Below, piece after piece: positions 34,009 through 42,940 of a DNA stretch of 64,000 nt. Made by a program: the position numbers and the translations under genes. This DNA is from Desulfofustis sp964433645 (GTDB taxonomy: Bacteria > Desulfobacterota > Desulfobulbia > Desulfobulbales > Desulfocapsaceae). Within the stretch, counting starts at the first letter, position 1; every line of letters starts with the position of its first letter. The stretch spans positions 18,572 through 82,571 of the forward strand of contig CAYSSK010000003.1 in assembly GCA_964433645.1 (NCBI GenBank), in the 5' to 3' direction. The notes below the pieces were generated by a model, which was not told the origin of the DNA, made no database searches, and worked only from the letters and a program-made list of their open reading frames with translations.

Positions 34009-35289
34009 ATGGAAGTGAAGATTCTCAGCGCCCGGTTCGACATCGAAAATGCTCACCGGATCGAGGTGGCCAAACAGCACGGCGTCTACCGGACGCTCGA
34101 CACCTTGTTTGCGATGGAGCCGGCCGACGTGATCGAGACGGTCAAGGCCAGTGGTCTGCGCGGTCGAGGCGGCGCCGGTTTTCCGACCGGCGTGAAGTGG
34201 GGTTTTCTGCCGAAAGATACCGGCAAGCCGGTGTACCTGGCGGTCAACGCCGACGAATCGGAGCCGGCCACCTTTAAAGACCGCTATATCCTCGTGCGCG
34301 ACCCGCACGCGCTGATCGAGGGGATCATCATCTGCAGCTATGCCATTGGCTGTCACGACAGCTATATCTATATCCGCGGTGAATACACCACCCAGCTCAA
34401 GATCCTGCAGCAGGCGATCGACGAGGCGTACGCGGACGGCTATCTCGGCGAGCGGGTCGCCGGCCGGGATTTCCGTCTTGATGTCACCGTTCACCGGGGT
34501 GCCGGGGCCTATGTCTGCGGTGAAGAGACGGCGCTGCTCGAGTCCATCGAAGGCAAGAAGGGGCAGCCGCGCAGCAAGCCGCCGTTCCCGGCGGTAGTCG
34601 GGTTGTTCGGTTGTCCGACCATCATCAACAATGTGCAGAGCATCGCCTCGCTGCCGTTTATCATCGCCAACGGGGCGGATGCCTACAAGGCCTACGGTAC
34701 CGAAAAAAGCTGCGGCACGCATCTGTTCGGGATCTCCGGCCATGTGGAAAAACCCGGCATGTACGAGTTGCCGCTCGGTCTGCCGCTGGTCGAGGTGATA
34801 GAAACAGTTGCCGGCGGGGTCTGGAAGGGGCGCCGGCTCAAGGGTGTGATTCCGGGCGGCAGTTCGACGCCGGTGCTGACCCCCGAGGAGGCGGCGACGG
34901 TCAACCTTGATTATGAATCGATGGCGGCGCACAAGACCATGTTCGGGTCCGGCGGCATTGTCGTGCTCGACGAGACGGTCGATATGGTCAAGCTGGTCGA
35001 AAACCTGATCGCCTTTTATCACCACGAGTCCTGCGGACAATGCACGCCCTGCCGGGAAGGGCTCGGCTGGATGCTGAAGATCGTCCGCCGGCTGCTGGCC
35101 GGCGAGGGCACGGTCGCCGATATCGAGCTGCTTCGGGAACTCTGCGACAATATCGAGATGAAGACGGTGTGCGTGCTGTCGGCGGCCTGCACCATGCCGG
35201 TGCGCAGCTACCTGGATAAATTCCGTAACGAATTCGAGGCGTATGCGATTGACGGCGCTCCGGAGCAAATCGAGCAGTATAAGGGATAA
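34009..35289 (+). CDS. nuoF: NADH-quinone oxidoreductase subunit F (NADH/FMN site)
   Basis: 426 residues. The NADH/FMN site is shown by GLRGRGGAGFPTGVKWGF and AVNADESEPATFKDR, the SLBB region by GGVWKGRRLKGVIPGGSS, and cluster N3 by CGQCTPCREG plus a later Cys in EMKTVCVLS. It oxidises NADH and feeds the iron-sulfur chain. GGGGAGG lies about ten bases before the ATG, 16 bases after nuoE. Confidence 0.96.
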   Translation: MEVKILSARFDIENAHRIEVAKQHGVYRTLDTLFAMEPADVIETVKASGLRGRGGAGFPTGVKWGFLPKDTGKPVYLAVNADESEPATFKDRYILVRDPHALIEGIIICSYAIGCHDSYIYIRGEYTTQLKILQQAIDEAYADGYLGERVAGRDFRLDVTVHRGAGAYVCGEETALLESIEGKKGQPRSKPPFPAVVGLFGCPTIINNVQSIASLPFIIANGADAYKAYGTEKSCGTHLFGISGHVEKPGMYELPLGLPLVEVIETVAGGVWKGRRLKGVIPGGSSTPVLTPEEAATVNLDYESMAAHKTMFGSGGIVVLDETVDMVKLVENLIAFYHHESCGQCTPCREGLGWMLKIVRRLLAGEGTVADIELLRELCDNIEMKTVCVLSAACTMPVRSYLDKFRNEFEAYAIDGAPEQIEQYKG

Positions 35290-35297
35290 CACGTACC

Positions 35298-36860
35298 ATG
35301 GCTGAAATGGTGAAGCTTTTTGTCAACGGCCGGGAGGTCGAGGTCGAAGCGGGCAAGAACCTGATCGATGCGTTGCAGGTGGTCGGCATCGAGATCCCGC
35401 ACTTCTGCTATCATCCGGCCCTTGGCGCCGACGGCAATTGCCGGATGTGCCTGGTCGGCATCGAAGACGGCCGGCCCCCGCTGGTGCCGGCCTGCAAGAC
35501 GCCGGCCCAGCCGGGCATGAAGGTGCTGCTCGATGCCGAGAAGATCAAAAAGATCCAGCGTGATATCCTGGAGTTCGAGTTGATCAATCATCCCGTCGAC
35601 TGCCCGGTCTGCGACCAGGCCGGCGAGTGCGCCCTGCAGGACTATTACATGTCGTACAGTCAGCAGGACAGCCGGATGCGGGCAGAGCAGGTGCACAAGG
35701 ACAAGCGGCTCGATTTCGGCTGCGGCGTGGTCCATGACCAGGAGCGCTGCGTGCTGTGCGCCCGCTGCGTTCGTTTCACCCGACAGATCACCAAGACCGG
35801 TGAACTCGGCATCGTCAACCGCAGCGACCAGGCCCGGGTGGTCATCTTTCCGGGGCGACCGCTGGCCAACCGGTATGCGCTCAATATCGTCGATATCTGC
35901 CCGGTCGGGGCGATGACCAGCAAGGATTTTCGCTTCCGCCAGCGGGTCTGGTTCCTGCAGAAGGATCCGGGCATCTGCCATGGCTGCGGCACCGGCTGCA
36001 ACATCTTCATCGACCACCACCGGGAAAAATACGGCGACGATGTGATCTATCGTTTCCGGGCCCGGACCAACCTGCAGGTCAACGGCTATTTCATCTGCGA
36101 CGGTGGCCGGCTCAGCTACCGGGCAGAAAACGAGAATCGTCAGGACCGCAGCCTGGTCGACGGCGTCGAGGTCCCGTTCGAGCGGGGCATCGAGGCGGCC
36201 CTGGACAAACTAGGCAGCGCCCGGAAACCGCTGATGCTCGTGTCGCCCGACAGCACGCTGGAGCAGCTGTGGGCGGTCAAACGGATCGCCACGCTCTACG
36301 GGGCCACCCTCTCCGGGTATAGTGACGCCTATGTGATCGACGGCGACGGCGACGATTATCTGATCAGCGATGACAAGGCGGCCAATCGCACCGGTCTGCA
36401 GCTGCTCGGCATCGACGGCGGCAAGGATTTTTTTGCCGCCGCGCTGGCGGCTGCCGACCTGCTCGTCAACTTTAACAACGACCTGTTTTTCACGCCCGGC
36501 AACGAGGATCTGCAAGAGGCGCTCGACACCACCGATCAAGTGAGCGTTTGCAGCCATGAGCGGCCGGTCTTCAGCCGGGCCACGGTGATCCTGCCCTGTG
36601 CTTCCTACAGCGAATACGGTGGAACGATCGTTAATCGGAACAAGGTGTTGCAACGTTTTGCACGAGCCGTACGACGCGACGCCGACCCTCATGATATCAT
36701 CGAGATCACCAGGCTGCTCGGCGGGGCGATCAGTGATGGCGCCCGCGCCTGGCCCGGTCTCAGACAGTCGGTGCCCGCCTTGAGTCAGGTCTGGCCGGAG
36801 CAGATCCCGGCCGAGGGTGTAATCTTGAACAGCAGTGAGGAGAGTCATGTCGGCACTTGA
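35298..36860 (+). CDS. nuoG: NADH-quinone oxidoreductase subunit G, short form
   Basis: 520 residues, clearly shorter than the usual 700-900. The electron-transfer part is complete: 2Fe-2S ligands Cys37, 48, 51, 66; His98 with Cys102, 105, 111; 4Fe-4S Cys151, 154, 157 with Cys201; and a further CHGCGTGC set (Cys227, 230, 234 plus a later Cys) that fits cluster N7. The molybdopterin-oxidoreductase-like domain after about residue 270 is reduced to some 250 residues. The last 14 bases overlap nuoH. The shortening is probably ancestral since the reading frame is clean. Confidence 0.93.
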   Translation: MAEMVKLFVNGREVEVEAGKNLIDALQVVGIEIPHFCYHPALGADGNCRMCLVGIEDGRPPLVPACKTPAQPGMKVLLDAEKIKKIQRDILEFELINHPVDCPVCDQAGECALQDYYMSYSQQDSRMRAEQVHKDKRLDFGCGVVHDQERCVLCARCVRFTRQITKTGELGIVNRSDQARVVIFPGRPLANRYALNIVDICPVGAMTSKDFRFRQRVWFLQKDPGICHGCGTGCNIFIDHHREKYGDDVIYRFRARTNLQVNGYFICDGGRLSYRAENENRQDRSLVDGVEVPFERGIEAALDKLGSARKPLMLVSPDSTLEQLWAVKRIATLYGATLSGYSDAYVIDGDGDDYLISDDKAANRTGLQLLGIDGGKDFFAAALAAADLLVNFNNDLFFTPGNEDLQEALDTTDQVSVCSHERPVFSRATVILPCASYSEYGGTIVNRNKVLQRFARAVRRDADPHDIIEITRLLGGAISDGARAWPGLRQSVPALSQVWPEQIPAEGVILNSSEESHVGT

Positions 36861-38133
36861 TATCATCATGATCCTTCTGCGGATCGCCTTCGGGGTGCTG
36901 GTGCCGCTTTCGTTCGTCGCGGTGCTCGTCTGGATGGAGCGCCGGGGCGCCGCCTATTTTCAGGACCGATCCGGGCCGAACCGCTGCAATATCATGGGGT
37001 TCAGGGCCGGTGGACTGATCCAGAACCTGGCCGATGCGATCAAGCTGGTCTTCAAGGAAGACGTCGTTCCGGGCCACATCAGGCACAAGTTCTATTTCAT
37101 CCTTGCGCCGATGCTCGTCTTTATCACCGCGCTGCTCTGTTTTGCGGTGATCCCGTTTGCCGATGTCCTGCTCGTCGGCACCACATCCTACATCATGCAG
37201 GCGATCCCGACCGACATCGGCATCCTGTGGTTCCTGGCCATCGTCGGGTTTGGTGTTTACGGCATCATTTTGGCCGGCTGGTCCTCGCACAACAAGTACG
37301 GGGTCCTCGGCGGCTTGCGGGCGGCCGCCCAGGTCATCAGCTACGAGATCCCGATGGGGTTGGCGCTGGTCAGCCTGCTGGCCGTTTACGGCACCGTCGA
37401 CCTGACGGAGATGGCCCGTTATCAGGGGCAATTGTTATTCGGCTTCATTCCGATGTGGGGCGTCGTGCTGCAGCCGCTCGGCGTGATCATCTTCATCGTT
37501 GCCGCTTTCGCCGAGACCAACCGGACGCCGTTCGATCTGGCCGAAGGTGAGAGCGAAATCGTCGCCGGTTTTCATGTCGAGTATTCGGCGATGAAATTCG
37601 CCCTGTTTTTCATGGGTGAATACGTGGCGATGTTCGTTTCCAGCGCCCTGATCGTCACTCTCTACTTCGGCAGCTACCAGCTTCCCTGGCTGGCGACCGA
37701 CACCCTGCTGGCCTACGCCCGCCCGGTGACCGTGGTGTTGATGATCGGTCTGCCGGTGCTTGGCTTTTTCTTCGCTCGGTGGATCGAGAAAAACAACAGC
37801 AGTCATTATCGGCGCGAACATGACCCGCGGGTTCGGGAAACCAGGGTTTATATCGCGCTGCTCTGGTCGCTGGTCGTGCTGCTGGAGATGATCTGCCTGG
37901 GTTACCTGCTCTTTGCCGCGGGCGGCGGAGCCGACCGGATTCTGGTGGCCCTGCTGCAGATCGGCACCTTTTTGCTGAAGACGTTACTGATGTGTTTCGT
38001 CTTTGTCTGGGTGCGGTGGACCCTGCCGCGTTTTCGCTACGATCAGTTGCAGAAGATCGGCTGGGAGAAGCTGCTGCCTCTGTCTCTGCTCAATATCTTT
38101 ATCACCAGCGCCGTCATTGTCGCGTTCGGTTAG
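36847..38133 (+). CDS. nuoH: NADH-quinone oxidoreductase subunit H, long form
   Basis: 428 residues; NuoH is usually about 320-350. The conserved core is present (WMERRGAAYFQDRSGPNRCN at the start, QVISYEIPMGLALVS, AETNRTPFDLAEGESEIVAGFHVEYS, and FVWVRWTLPRFRYDQLQKIGWEKLLP at the end). Between about residues 280 and 370 there is an extra stretch with added hydrophobic segments (VTVVLMIGLPVLGFFFARW, LLWSLVVLLEMICLGYLLF). It builds the quinone channel. The ATG at 36847 has GAGGAG just upstream, inside the end of nuoG. Confidence 0.93.
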   Translation: MSALDIIMILLRIAFGVLVPLSFVAVLVWMERRGAAYFQDRSGPNRCNIMGFRAGGLIQNLADAIKLVFKEDVVPGHIRHKFYFILAPMLVFITALLCFAVIPFADVLLVGTTSYIMQAIPTDIGILWFLAIVGFGVYGIILAGWSSHNKYGVLGGLRAAAQVISYEIPMGLALVSLLAVYGTVDLTEMARYQGQLLFGFIPMWGVVLQPLGVIIFIVAAFAETNRTPFDLAEGESEIVAGFHVEYSAMKFALFFMGEYVAMFVSSALIVTLYFGSYQLPWLATDTLLAYARPVTVVLMIGLPVLGFFFARWIEKNNSSHYRREHDPRVRETRVYIALLWSLVVLLEMICLGYLLFAAGGGADRILVALLQIGTFLLKTLLMCFVFVWVRWTLPRFRYDQLQKIGWEKLLPLSLLNIFITSAVIVAFG

Positions 38134-38144
38134 GAGGAGTTGTG

Positions 38145-38669
38145 ATGGGCGCCAAAGTCAGAGTGGTCGAGCGCAAGGGGCGGACGTTTCTGGAGCAGCT
38201 CTATCTGCTCGAGGTCTTCAAGGGAATGGCCGTCACCCTCGGCCATTTTTTCCGCAACCTGCTCGATAACTCCCGCCTCTATGTCAGGCCTTATCCGGAG
38301 GTCAAGCCGGAGATTTCGCCGCGCTGGCGCGGCCGGCACCGGTTGACCAGACACGAGGACGGCACGGTCAAATGCGTGGCCTGCTTCATGTGCCAAACCA
38401 ATTGCCCGTCGAACTGCATCATCATCGAGGCCGGTGAGCGTTTCGACGGCAGATCGGAAAAGATGCCGCTGCGCTTCGATATCGATCTGCTCGAATGCAT
38501 CTATTGCGGTTATTGCGTCGAGGCCTGCCCGATGGATGCGATCAGGATGGATACCGGTATCTACTCAGTGACCAGCGACAATCGCGAGTCGATGGTCTTG
38601 GGGCTGGAAGAGATGGTGCGCACGCCGGGCGCTTTCGAGGAAGATAGTTACCAGAAGGGGGTGCGTTGA
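38145..38669 (+). CDS. nuoI: NADH-quinone oxidoreductase subunit I
   Basis: 174 residues with two 4Fe-4S motifs: Cys77, 80, 83, 87 (CVACFMCQTNCP) and Cys118, 121, 124, 128 (CIYCGYCVEACP), clusters N6a and N6b. The N-terminal amphipathic part anchors it to the membrane arm. The start at 38145 is set by TAGGAGGAG seven bases upstream; the open frame continues further left inside nuoH but without a site. Confidence 0.95.
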   Translation: MGAKVRVVERKGRTFLEQLYLLEVFKGMAVTLGHFFRNLLDNSRLYVRPYPEVKPEISPRWRGRHRLTRHEDGTVKCVACFMCQTNCPSNCIIIEAGERFDGRSEKMPLRFDIDLLECIYCGYCVEACPMDAIRMDTGIYSVTSDNRESMVLGLEEMVRTPGAFEEDSYQKGVR

Positions 38670-38673
38670 GGAC

Positions 38674-39174
38674 ATGATTGCTACCTATCTGTTTTTCGGG
38701 CTGGCCCTGCTCTCGGTGCTCGGGGCGCTCGGTCTGATCCTTTTTCGACATCCGATGAACAGTGCCATGAGTTTTGTGGTGACGCTGATCTCGCTGGCCG
38801 GCCTTTATGCGCTGCTGTCGGCCAAGCTGATCTTTGCCATTCAGCTGATTGTCTATGCCGGCGCGATCATGTCGCTGATCCTGTTCATCATCATGTTTCT
38901 CAACATCCAGGAAGAAGACCTGCCGGTCGCCACCGGCCGCTGGTTTTATCTGGCCGGCGGAATCGTCGTCCTGGCCCCGGTGGCCGGCTTGCTGCTCAAG
39001 ATCGTCAAGAGTCTGCCCGGCGATGCGGAGCCCCTGACCGAGGCAGGTTTCGGCGGGGTCAAGCAGGTCGGTCTGGTCTTGTTCGAGCAGTGGCTGTTGC
39101 CGTTTGAAATCGTGTCGATCCTGCTGCTCGTCGCCCTGGTCGGAGCGGTCGTGCTGGCGGGCAAGAGGGGGTAA
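38674..39174 (+). CDS. nuoJ: NADH-quinone oxidoreductase subunit J
   Basis: 166 residues, five membrane helices. The second and third helices contain HPMNSAMSFVVTLISLAGLY and IQLIVYAGAIMSLILFIIMF with the conserved Tyr-Ala-Gly-Ala region. It belongs to the proton-pumping membrane arm. It starts four bases after nuoI and ends just before nuoK. Confidence 0.95.
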   Translation: MIATYLFFGLALLSVLGALGLILFRHPMNSAMSFVVTLISLAGLYALLSAKLIFAIQLIVYAGAIMSLILFIIMFLNIQEEDLPVATGRWFYLAGGIVVLAPVAGLLLKIVKSLPGDAEPLTEAGFGGVKQVGLVLFEQWLLPFEIVSILLLVALVGAVVLAGKRG

Positions 39175-39178
39175 ACCG

Positions 39179-39475
39179 GTGATCGAACACTATCTGTCAT
39201 TGAGCATCGTGCTTTTCTGCCTCGGCGTGCTCGGGGTCATCTCCCGCCGCAATGTCTTTGTCGTCTTCATGTCCATCGAACTCATGCTCAACGCCGCCAA
39301 TCTCGGTTTCGTCGCGGTGGCGCGGCTGCACCAGAGCATGGATGGCCATGTCCTGGCCCTGATGGTTATGGCGGTGGCCGCGGCCGAGGCGGCCCTGGCC
39401 CTGGCGGTGGTCATCCTGCTGCACAAGCACAAGGGTAACCTCGACACCAATATCTTCAGCCTGCTCAAAGGGTGA
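39179..39475 (+). CDS. nuoK: NADH-quinone oxidoreductase subunit K
   Basis: 98 residues, three membrane helices. SRRNVFVVFMSIELMLNAAN and the AAAEAALALAVVILLHKHKG helix hold the two buried glutamates of the family. The start is a GTG at 39179, with AGAGGGGG about nine bases upstream; the open frame reaches further left in the nuoJ coding region but lacks NuoK character there. Confidence 0.95.
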   Translation: MIEHYLSLSIVLFCLGVLGVISRRNVFVVFMSIELMLNAANLGFVAVARLHQSMDGHVLALMVMAVAAAEAALALAVVILLHKHKGNLDTNIFSLLKG

Positions 39476-39479
39476 TCAG

Positions 39480-41396
39480 ATGGAAGGCAACCTCTCATCT
39501 CTCGGTTTTATTCCGCTGCTGCCGCTGGCCGGTGCGCTGGTGCTCGGCCTGATGCACCTGGCCACCTGCCGGGGCCGGCGGATTTCCGAGCGGATCTACG
39601 CACTGGTCGGCTGTATCGGCCCGCTTCTCTCCTTTCTGCTGGCCATCAACGTCTTTTTCGCGTTGCTGGCTCTGCCGGCCGAAGGCAGGTTTGTCAGTCA
39701 TCAGGCCTTCACCTGGTTCAGTGTCGGCGAACTGACGGTCAGCATGGGGTTTCTCGCCGACCCGCTCAGCGCTCTGATGCTGCTCTTCGTCACCTTCGTC
39801 GGGTCGCTGATCCATGTCTATTCCATCGGCTACATGGCCGGGGACCCCGCTTTCGGCAAGTTCTTCTCCTATCTCAACCTCTTTCTCGGCAGTATGCTCA
39901 TCCTGGTTCTCGGCGACGGACCGCTGGTGATGTTCGTCGGCTGGGAGGGAGTCGGTTTGTGCTCGTATCTGCTGATCAGTTATTACAGTGAAGATCGGGG
40001 AAATGTCGTGGCCGGCAACAAGGCCTTTATCGTCAACCGCATCGGCGATTTCGGTTTTGTCCTGGGTATCGCGTTTCTCTTTTGGGGAATCGGGGCTGAG
40101 GGCTTTGACTATCTCTCCCTTAAGGCCAATGCCCACCTGCTGACGCCGACGCTTGGAATCACCGTCTGCCTGCTTCTGTTTATCGGCGCCACCGGCAAAT
40201 CAGCCCAGATTCCTCTTTACGTTTGGCTGCCCGATGCGATGGCCGGCCCGACTCCGGTCTCGGCGCTGATCCATGCGGCGACCATGGTCACCGCCGGCGT
40301 CTACATGGTGGCCCGCTTCAGTTTTCTCTATGCGCAGGCCGAGGTGGCCGGATTGACGGTGGCCTGGATTGGCATCATGACCGCGCTGGTTGGTGCTATT
40401 TTCGGCATGTTTCAAAACGATATCAAGAAGATCCTCGCTTACTCGACGGTCAGCCAGCTCGGCTACATGTTCGCCGGTGTCGGTGTGGCCGCCTATTCCG
40501 CCGGCATTTTCCACGTCTTCACGCACGCCTTTTTCAAGGCGCTGCTCTTCCTCGGGGCCGGTTCGGTGATCCTTGCCCTCCACCATCGCCAGGACATCTG
40601 GCAGATGGGCGGGCTGAAGAACAAACTGCCGATCACCTACTGGACCATGCTGGTCGGCGCCCTGGCCCTGGCCGGGTGTCCGCCCTTTGCCGGGTTCTTC
40701 AGCAAGGATGAGATCCTCTTCTCGGCCCTGGCCGGCGGCCACACCGGAATCTGGGCGATCGGCGTGCTGGTGGCCGGGATGACCGCCTACTATACGTTCC
40801 GGCTCATTTTCGTGGTCTTTCACGGCCGGCCGCGTGACCGCGAGGCCTACGACCATGCCCATGAATCGCCGAAAGTGATGACCCTGCCGCTCATTGTGCT
40901 GGCGGTGGGCGCGCTGTTTGCCGGGTTTCTCAACCTGCCGGCGATCTTCGGCGGCCACCAGCAGGTCTCGCACTGGCTTGCTCCGAGCCTGACCGAGGTT
41001 CATCCGCATGGCTCGATCGCCACCGAAGTGCTGGCCATCGGCGCCAGTGTGCTGGCCTTTGTCGTCGGTATCAGCATCGCCTACCGGCGGTTCGCCGGCG
41101 GCGCGGAGCAGCCGGTATTCACCGGTTTCAAGAAGTTTGCCTACCACAAGTTCTATATCGACGAACTCTACGACACGGTGCTGGTCAGGCCGTATCGATT
41201 CATCGGCCGGGCAATTCAGCGGGTCGTGGAACCCTATGTCACGGACGGACCGGTGCGGGCCGCTGCCTGGCTCTATCGCATGGCCGGGGCGGCGTTCAAG
41301 GTGATTCAAGTCGGTTATGTGCGGGTCTATGCCATCTACATGGTCATCGGGCTCAGCGTCATGAGCCTGGTGCTCTCGCAAACGTTGAACTTCTGA
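39480..41396 (+). CDS. nuoL: NADH-quinone oxidoreductase subunit L
   Basis: 638 residues, an antiporter-like subunit with about sixteen helices. Recognised by VGWEGVGLCSYLLI, YVWLPDAMAGPTPVSALIHAATMVTAGVYM (quoted in two parts: YVWLPDAMAGPTPVS and ALIHAATMVTAG), FQNDIKKILAYSTVSQLGYM and the long amphipathic C-terminal helix region around YHKFYIDELYDTVLV. It pumps protons at the far end of the membrane arm. Starts four bases after nuoK. Confidence 0.96.
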   Translation: MEGNLSSLGFIPLLPLAGALVLGLMHLATCRGRRISERIYALVGCIGPLLSFLLAINVFFALLALPAEGRFVSHQAFTWFSVGELTVSMGFLADPLSALMLLFVTFVGSLIHVYSIGYMAGDPAFGKFFSYLNLFLGSMLILVLGDGPLVMFVGWEGVGLCSYLLISYYSEDRGNVVAGNKAFIVNRIGDFGFVLGIAFLFWGIGAEGFDYLSLKANAHLLTPTLGITVCLLLFIGATGKSAQIPLYVWLPDAMAGPTPVSALIHAATMVTAGVYMVARFSFLYAQAEVAGLTVAWIGIMTALVGAIFGMFQNDIKKILAYSTVSQLGYMFAGVGVAAYSAGIFHVFTHAFFKALLFLGAGSVILALHHRQDIWQMGGLKNKLPITYWTMLVGALALAGCPPFAGFFSKDEILFSALAGGHTGIWAIGVLVAGMTAYYTFRLIFVVFHGRPRDREAYDHAHESPKVMTLPLIVLAVGALFAGFLNLPAIFGGHQQVSHWLAPSLTEVHPHGSIATEVLAIGASVLAFVVGISIAYRRFAGGAEQPVFTGFKKFAYHKFYIDELYDTVLVRPYRFIGRAIQRVVEPYVTDGPVRAAAWLYRMAGAAFKVIQVGYVRVYAIYMVIGLSVMSLVLSQTLNF

Positions 41397-41406
41397 AGGG
41401 TGGATC

Positions 41407-42924
41407 ATGCTTGATAACCTGTTGTCACTGATGATTTTTCTGCCGATCGTAGTGGGGTCGGGCATCCTGCTGCTGCCGGTCGGCAGAGAGGCGGCCCGGG
41501 CGCTCGGACTGGCCGCTTCGGTGCTGGTGGTCTTGTTTGGCCTGAAGATCTTTCTTGGTTTTAACGGCGGCTCCGGCCTCGAGTTCATCGAACACTCGCC
41601 GCTCATCGAATCGCTTGGGATCTCCTATCATCTTGGCGTCGACGGTATCAGCCTGCTCGTGCTGATGACGGCGGCACTGCTTTTCCCCATGGTCTACCTG
41701 TTGTTTCGCACCCGGGAAAAGGGCTATTACGGCAATCTGCTGATCGTCCAGGGGGCGATGATCGGCGCCGTCTCTGCCGCCGATCTGGTGCTGTTCTACA
41801 TGTTCTGGGAAGTGATGCTGCTGCCGGTCTTTTTCATGATCGGCCTCTACGGCGGACCGAAGCGGCTGCCGGCGACCGTCAAGATCACGCTGTATACCAT
41901 TGCCGGCTCATTGTTGATGCTTGGTGCGATCATCTATCTCGGCATGGCCCATCATCGCGCCACGGGCCAGTGGAGTTTCGCGATGGATGCGCTGTCCGGA
42001 CTGTCGCTTACGGGGCCGGCCGCGACCCTGGCCTTTGTCGGCTTCATGATCGCGTTCGCCATCAAGATCCCGCTCTTTCCGTTTCATACCTGGCTGCCCG
42101 ATGCCTATACCGAGGCGCCGACGGCGACCACCTTTGTGCTGTCGGCGATCATGGCGAAGATCGGGGTGTACGGCGTGATTCGTTTTGTGGTGCCGGTCTT
42201 TGACGAGAGTTTTGCCCGTTACGCTTTGATCCTGGCCTGCTCCGGCGTGATCGGCATGATGTATTGCGGGCTTGCGGCGCTGGTGCAGAAGGATTTCAAG
42301 CGGATGCTCGCCTTTTCGTCCGCCTCGCACATGGGTATTATCGCGCTCGGCATCTTCTGCATGAACGTTCAGGCCCTGACCGGCACGCTGTACCAGATCG
42401 TCGCCCATGCCACGAGCACCGGCGTGATCTTCCTGCTGCTCGGTCTGATCGAAGAGAGAGCCGCGACCCGGACGATCGATGACTTCGGCGGGCTGGCCTC
42501 CCGGGCGCCGATCCTGGCCACCTTTTTCGCGGTCGCCATGCTCGCCTCGGTCGGTCTGCCCGGCACCAGCGGCTTTATCGGCGAGTTTCTGATCATTCTC
42601 GGCGCCATCAAGTTCAATGCGGCGATCGGTGTTTTGGCTGCAACCACGCTGGTGATCGGGGTCTGCTATATGCTCTGGCTGTTTCAGCGGGTCTTCTTTG
42701 AAAAGCCTGCCGAGAAGACGGCGAGTTTTCGTGATCTGTCGGCGATCGAGGTGTTGACCATCCTGCCGGTCATCGTGCTGATCATCGTCATGGGTATCTA
42801 CCCGCAACCCTTTCTCGACAAGATCAATCCCGCCGCTGACCGGCAGATCGCCGCGCTGGTCAAAGTGGCGGCGGTGGCCGACAGCGGGGATGCGGCCGAG
42901 CTGACCAACAAGGCAACGAACTGA
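41407..42924 (+). CDS. nuoM: NADH-quinone oxidoreductase subunit M
   Basis: 505 residues, antiporter-like. YHLGVDGISLLVLM, FYMFWEVMLLPVFFMIGLYG, PFHTWLPDAYTEAPTATT, VQKDFKRMLAFSSASHMG and LGLIEERAATRTIDDFGGLA are characteristic, with the Glu of FWEVML and the buried Lys residues of the proton path. It follows nuoL after ten bases. Confidence 0.96.
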   Translation: MLDNLLSLMIFLPIVVGSGILLLPVGREAARALGLAASVLVVLFGLKIFLGFNGGSGLEFIEHSPLIESLGISYHLGVDGISLLVLMTAALLFPMVYLLFRTREKGYYGNLLIVQGAMIGAVSAADLVLFYMFWEVMLLPVFFMIGLYGGPKRLPATVKITLYTIAGSLLMLGAIIYLGMAHHRATGQWSFAMDALSGLSLTGPAATLAFVGFMIAFAIKIPLFPFHTWLPDAYTEAPTATTFVLSAIMAKIGVYGVIRFVVPVFDESFARYALILACSGVIGMMYCGLAALVQKDFKRMLAFSSASHMGIIALGIFCMNVQALTGTLYQIVAHATSTGVIFLLLGLIEERAATRTIDDFGGLASRAPILATFFAVAMLASVGLPGTSGFIGEFLIILGAIKFNAAIGVLAATTLVIGVCYMLWLFQRVFFEKPAEKTASFRDLSAIEVLTILPVIVLIIVMGIYPQPFLDKINPAADRQIAALVKVAAVADSGDAAELTNKATN

Positions 42925-42940
42925 CACCGGGAGATCTGCT

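Noticed and set aside
40200..41606. 468-codon open frame on the minus strand
   Set aside because: Lies opposite nuoL and nuoM, rich in Arg, His, Gly and Asp as expected for an antisense shadow of GC-rich membrane-protein genes; no binding site or family.
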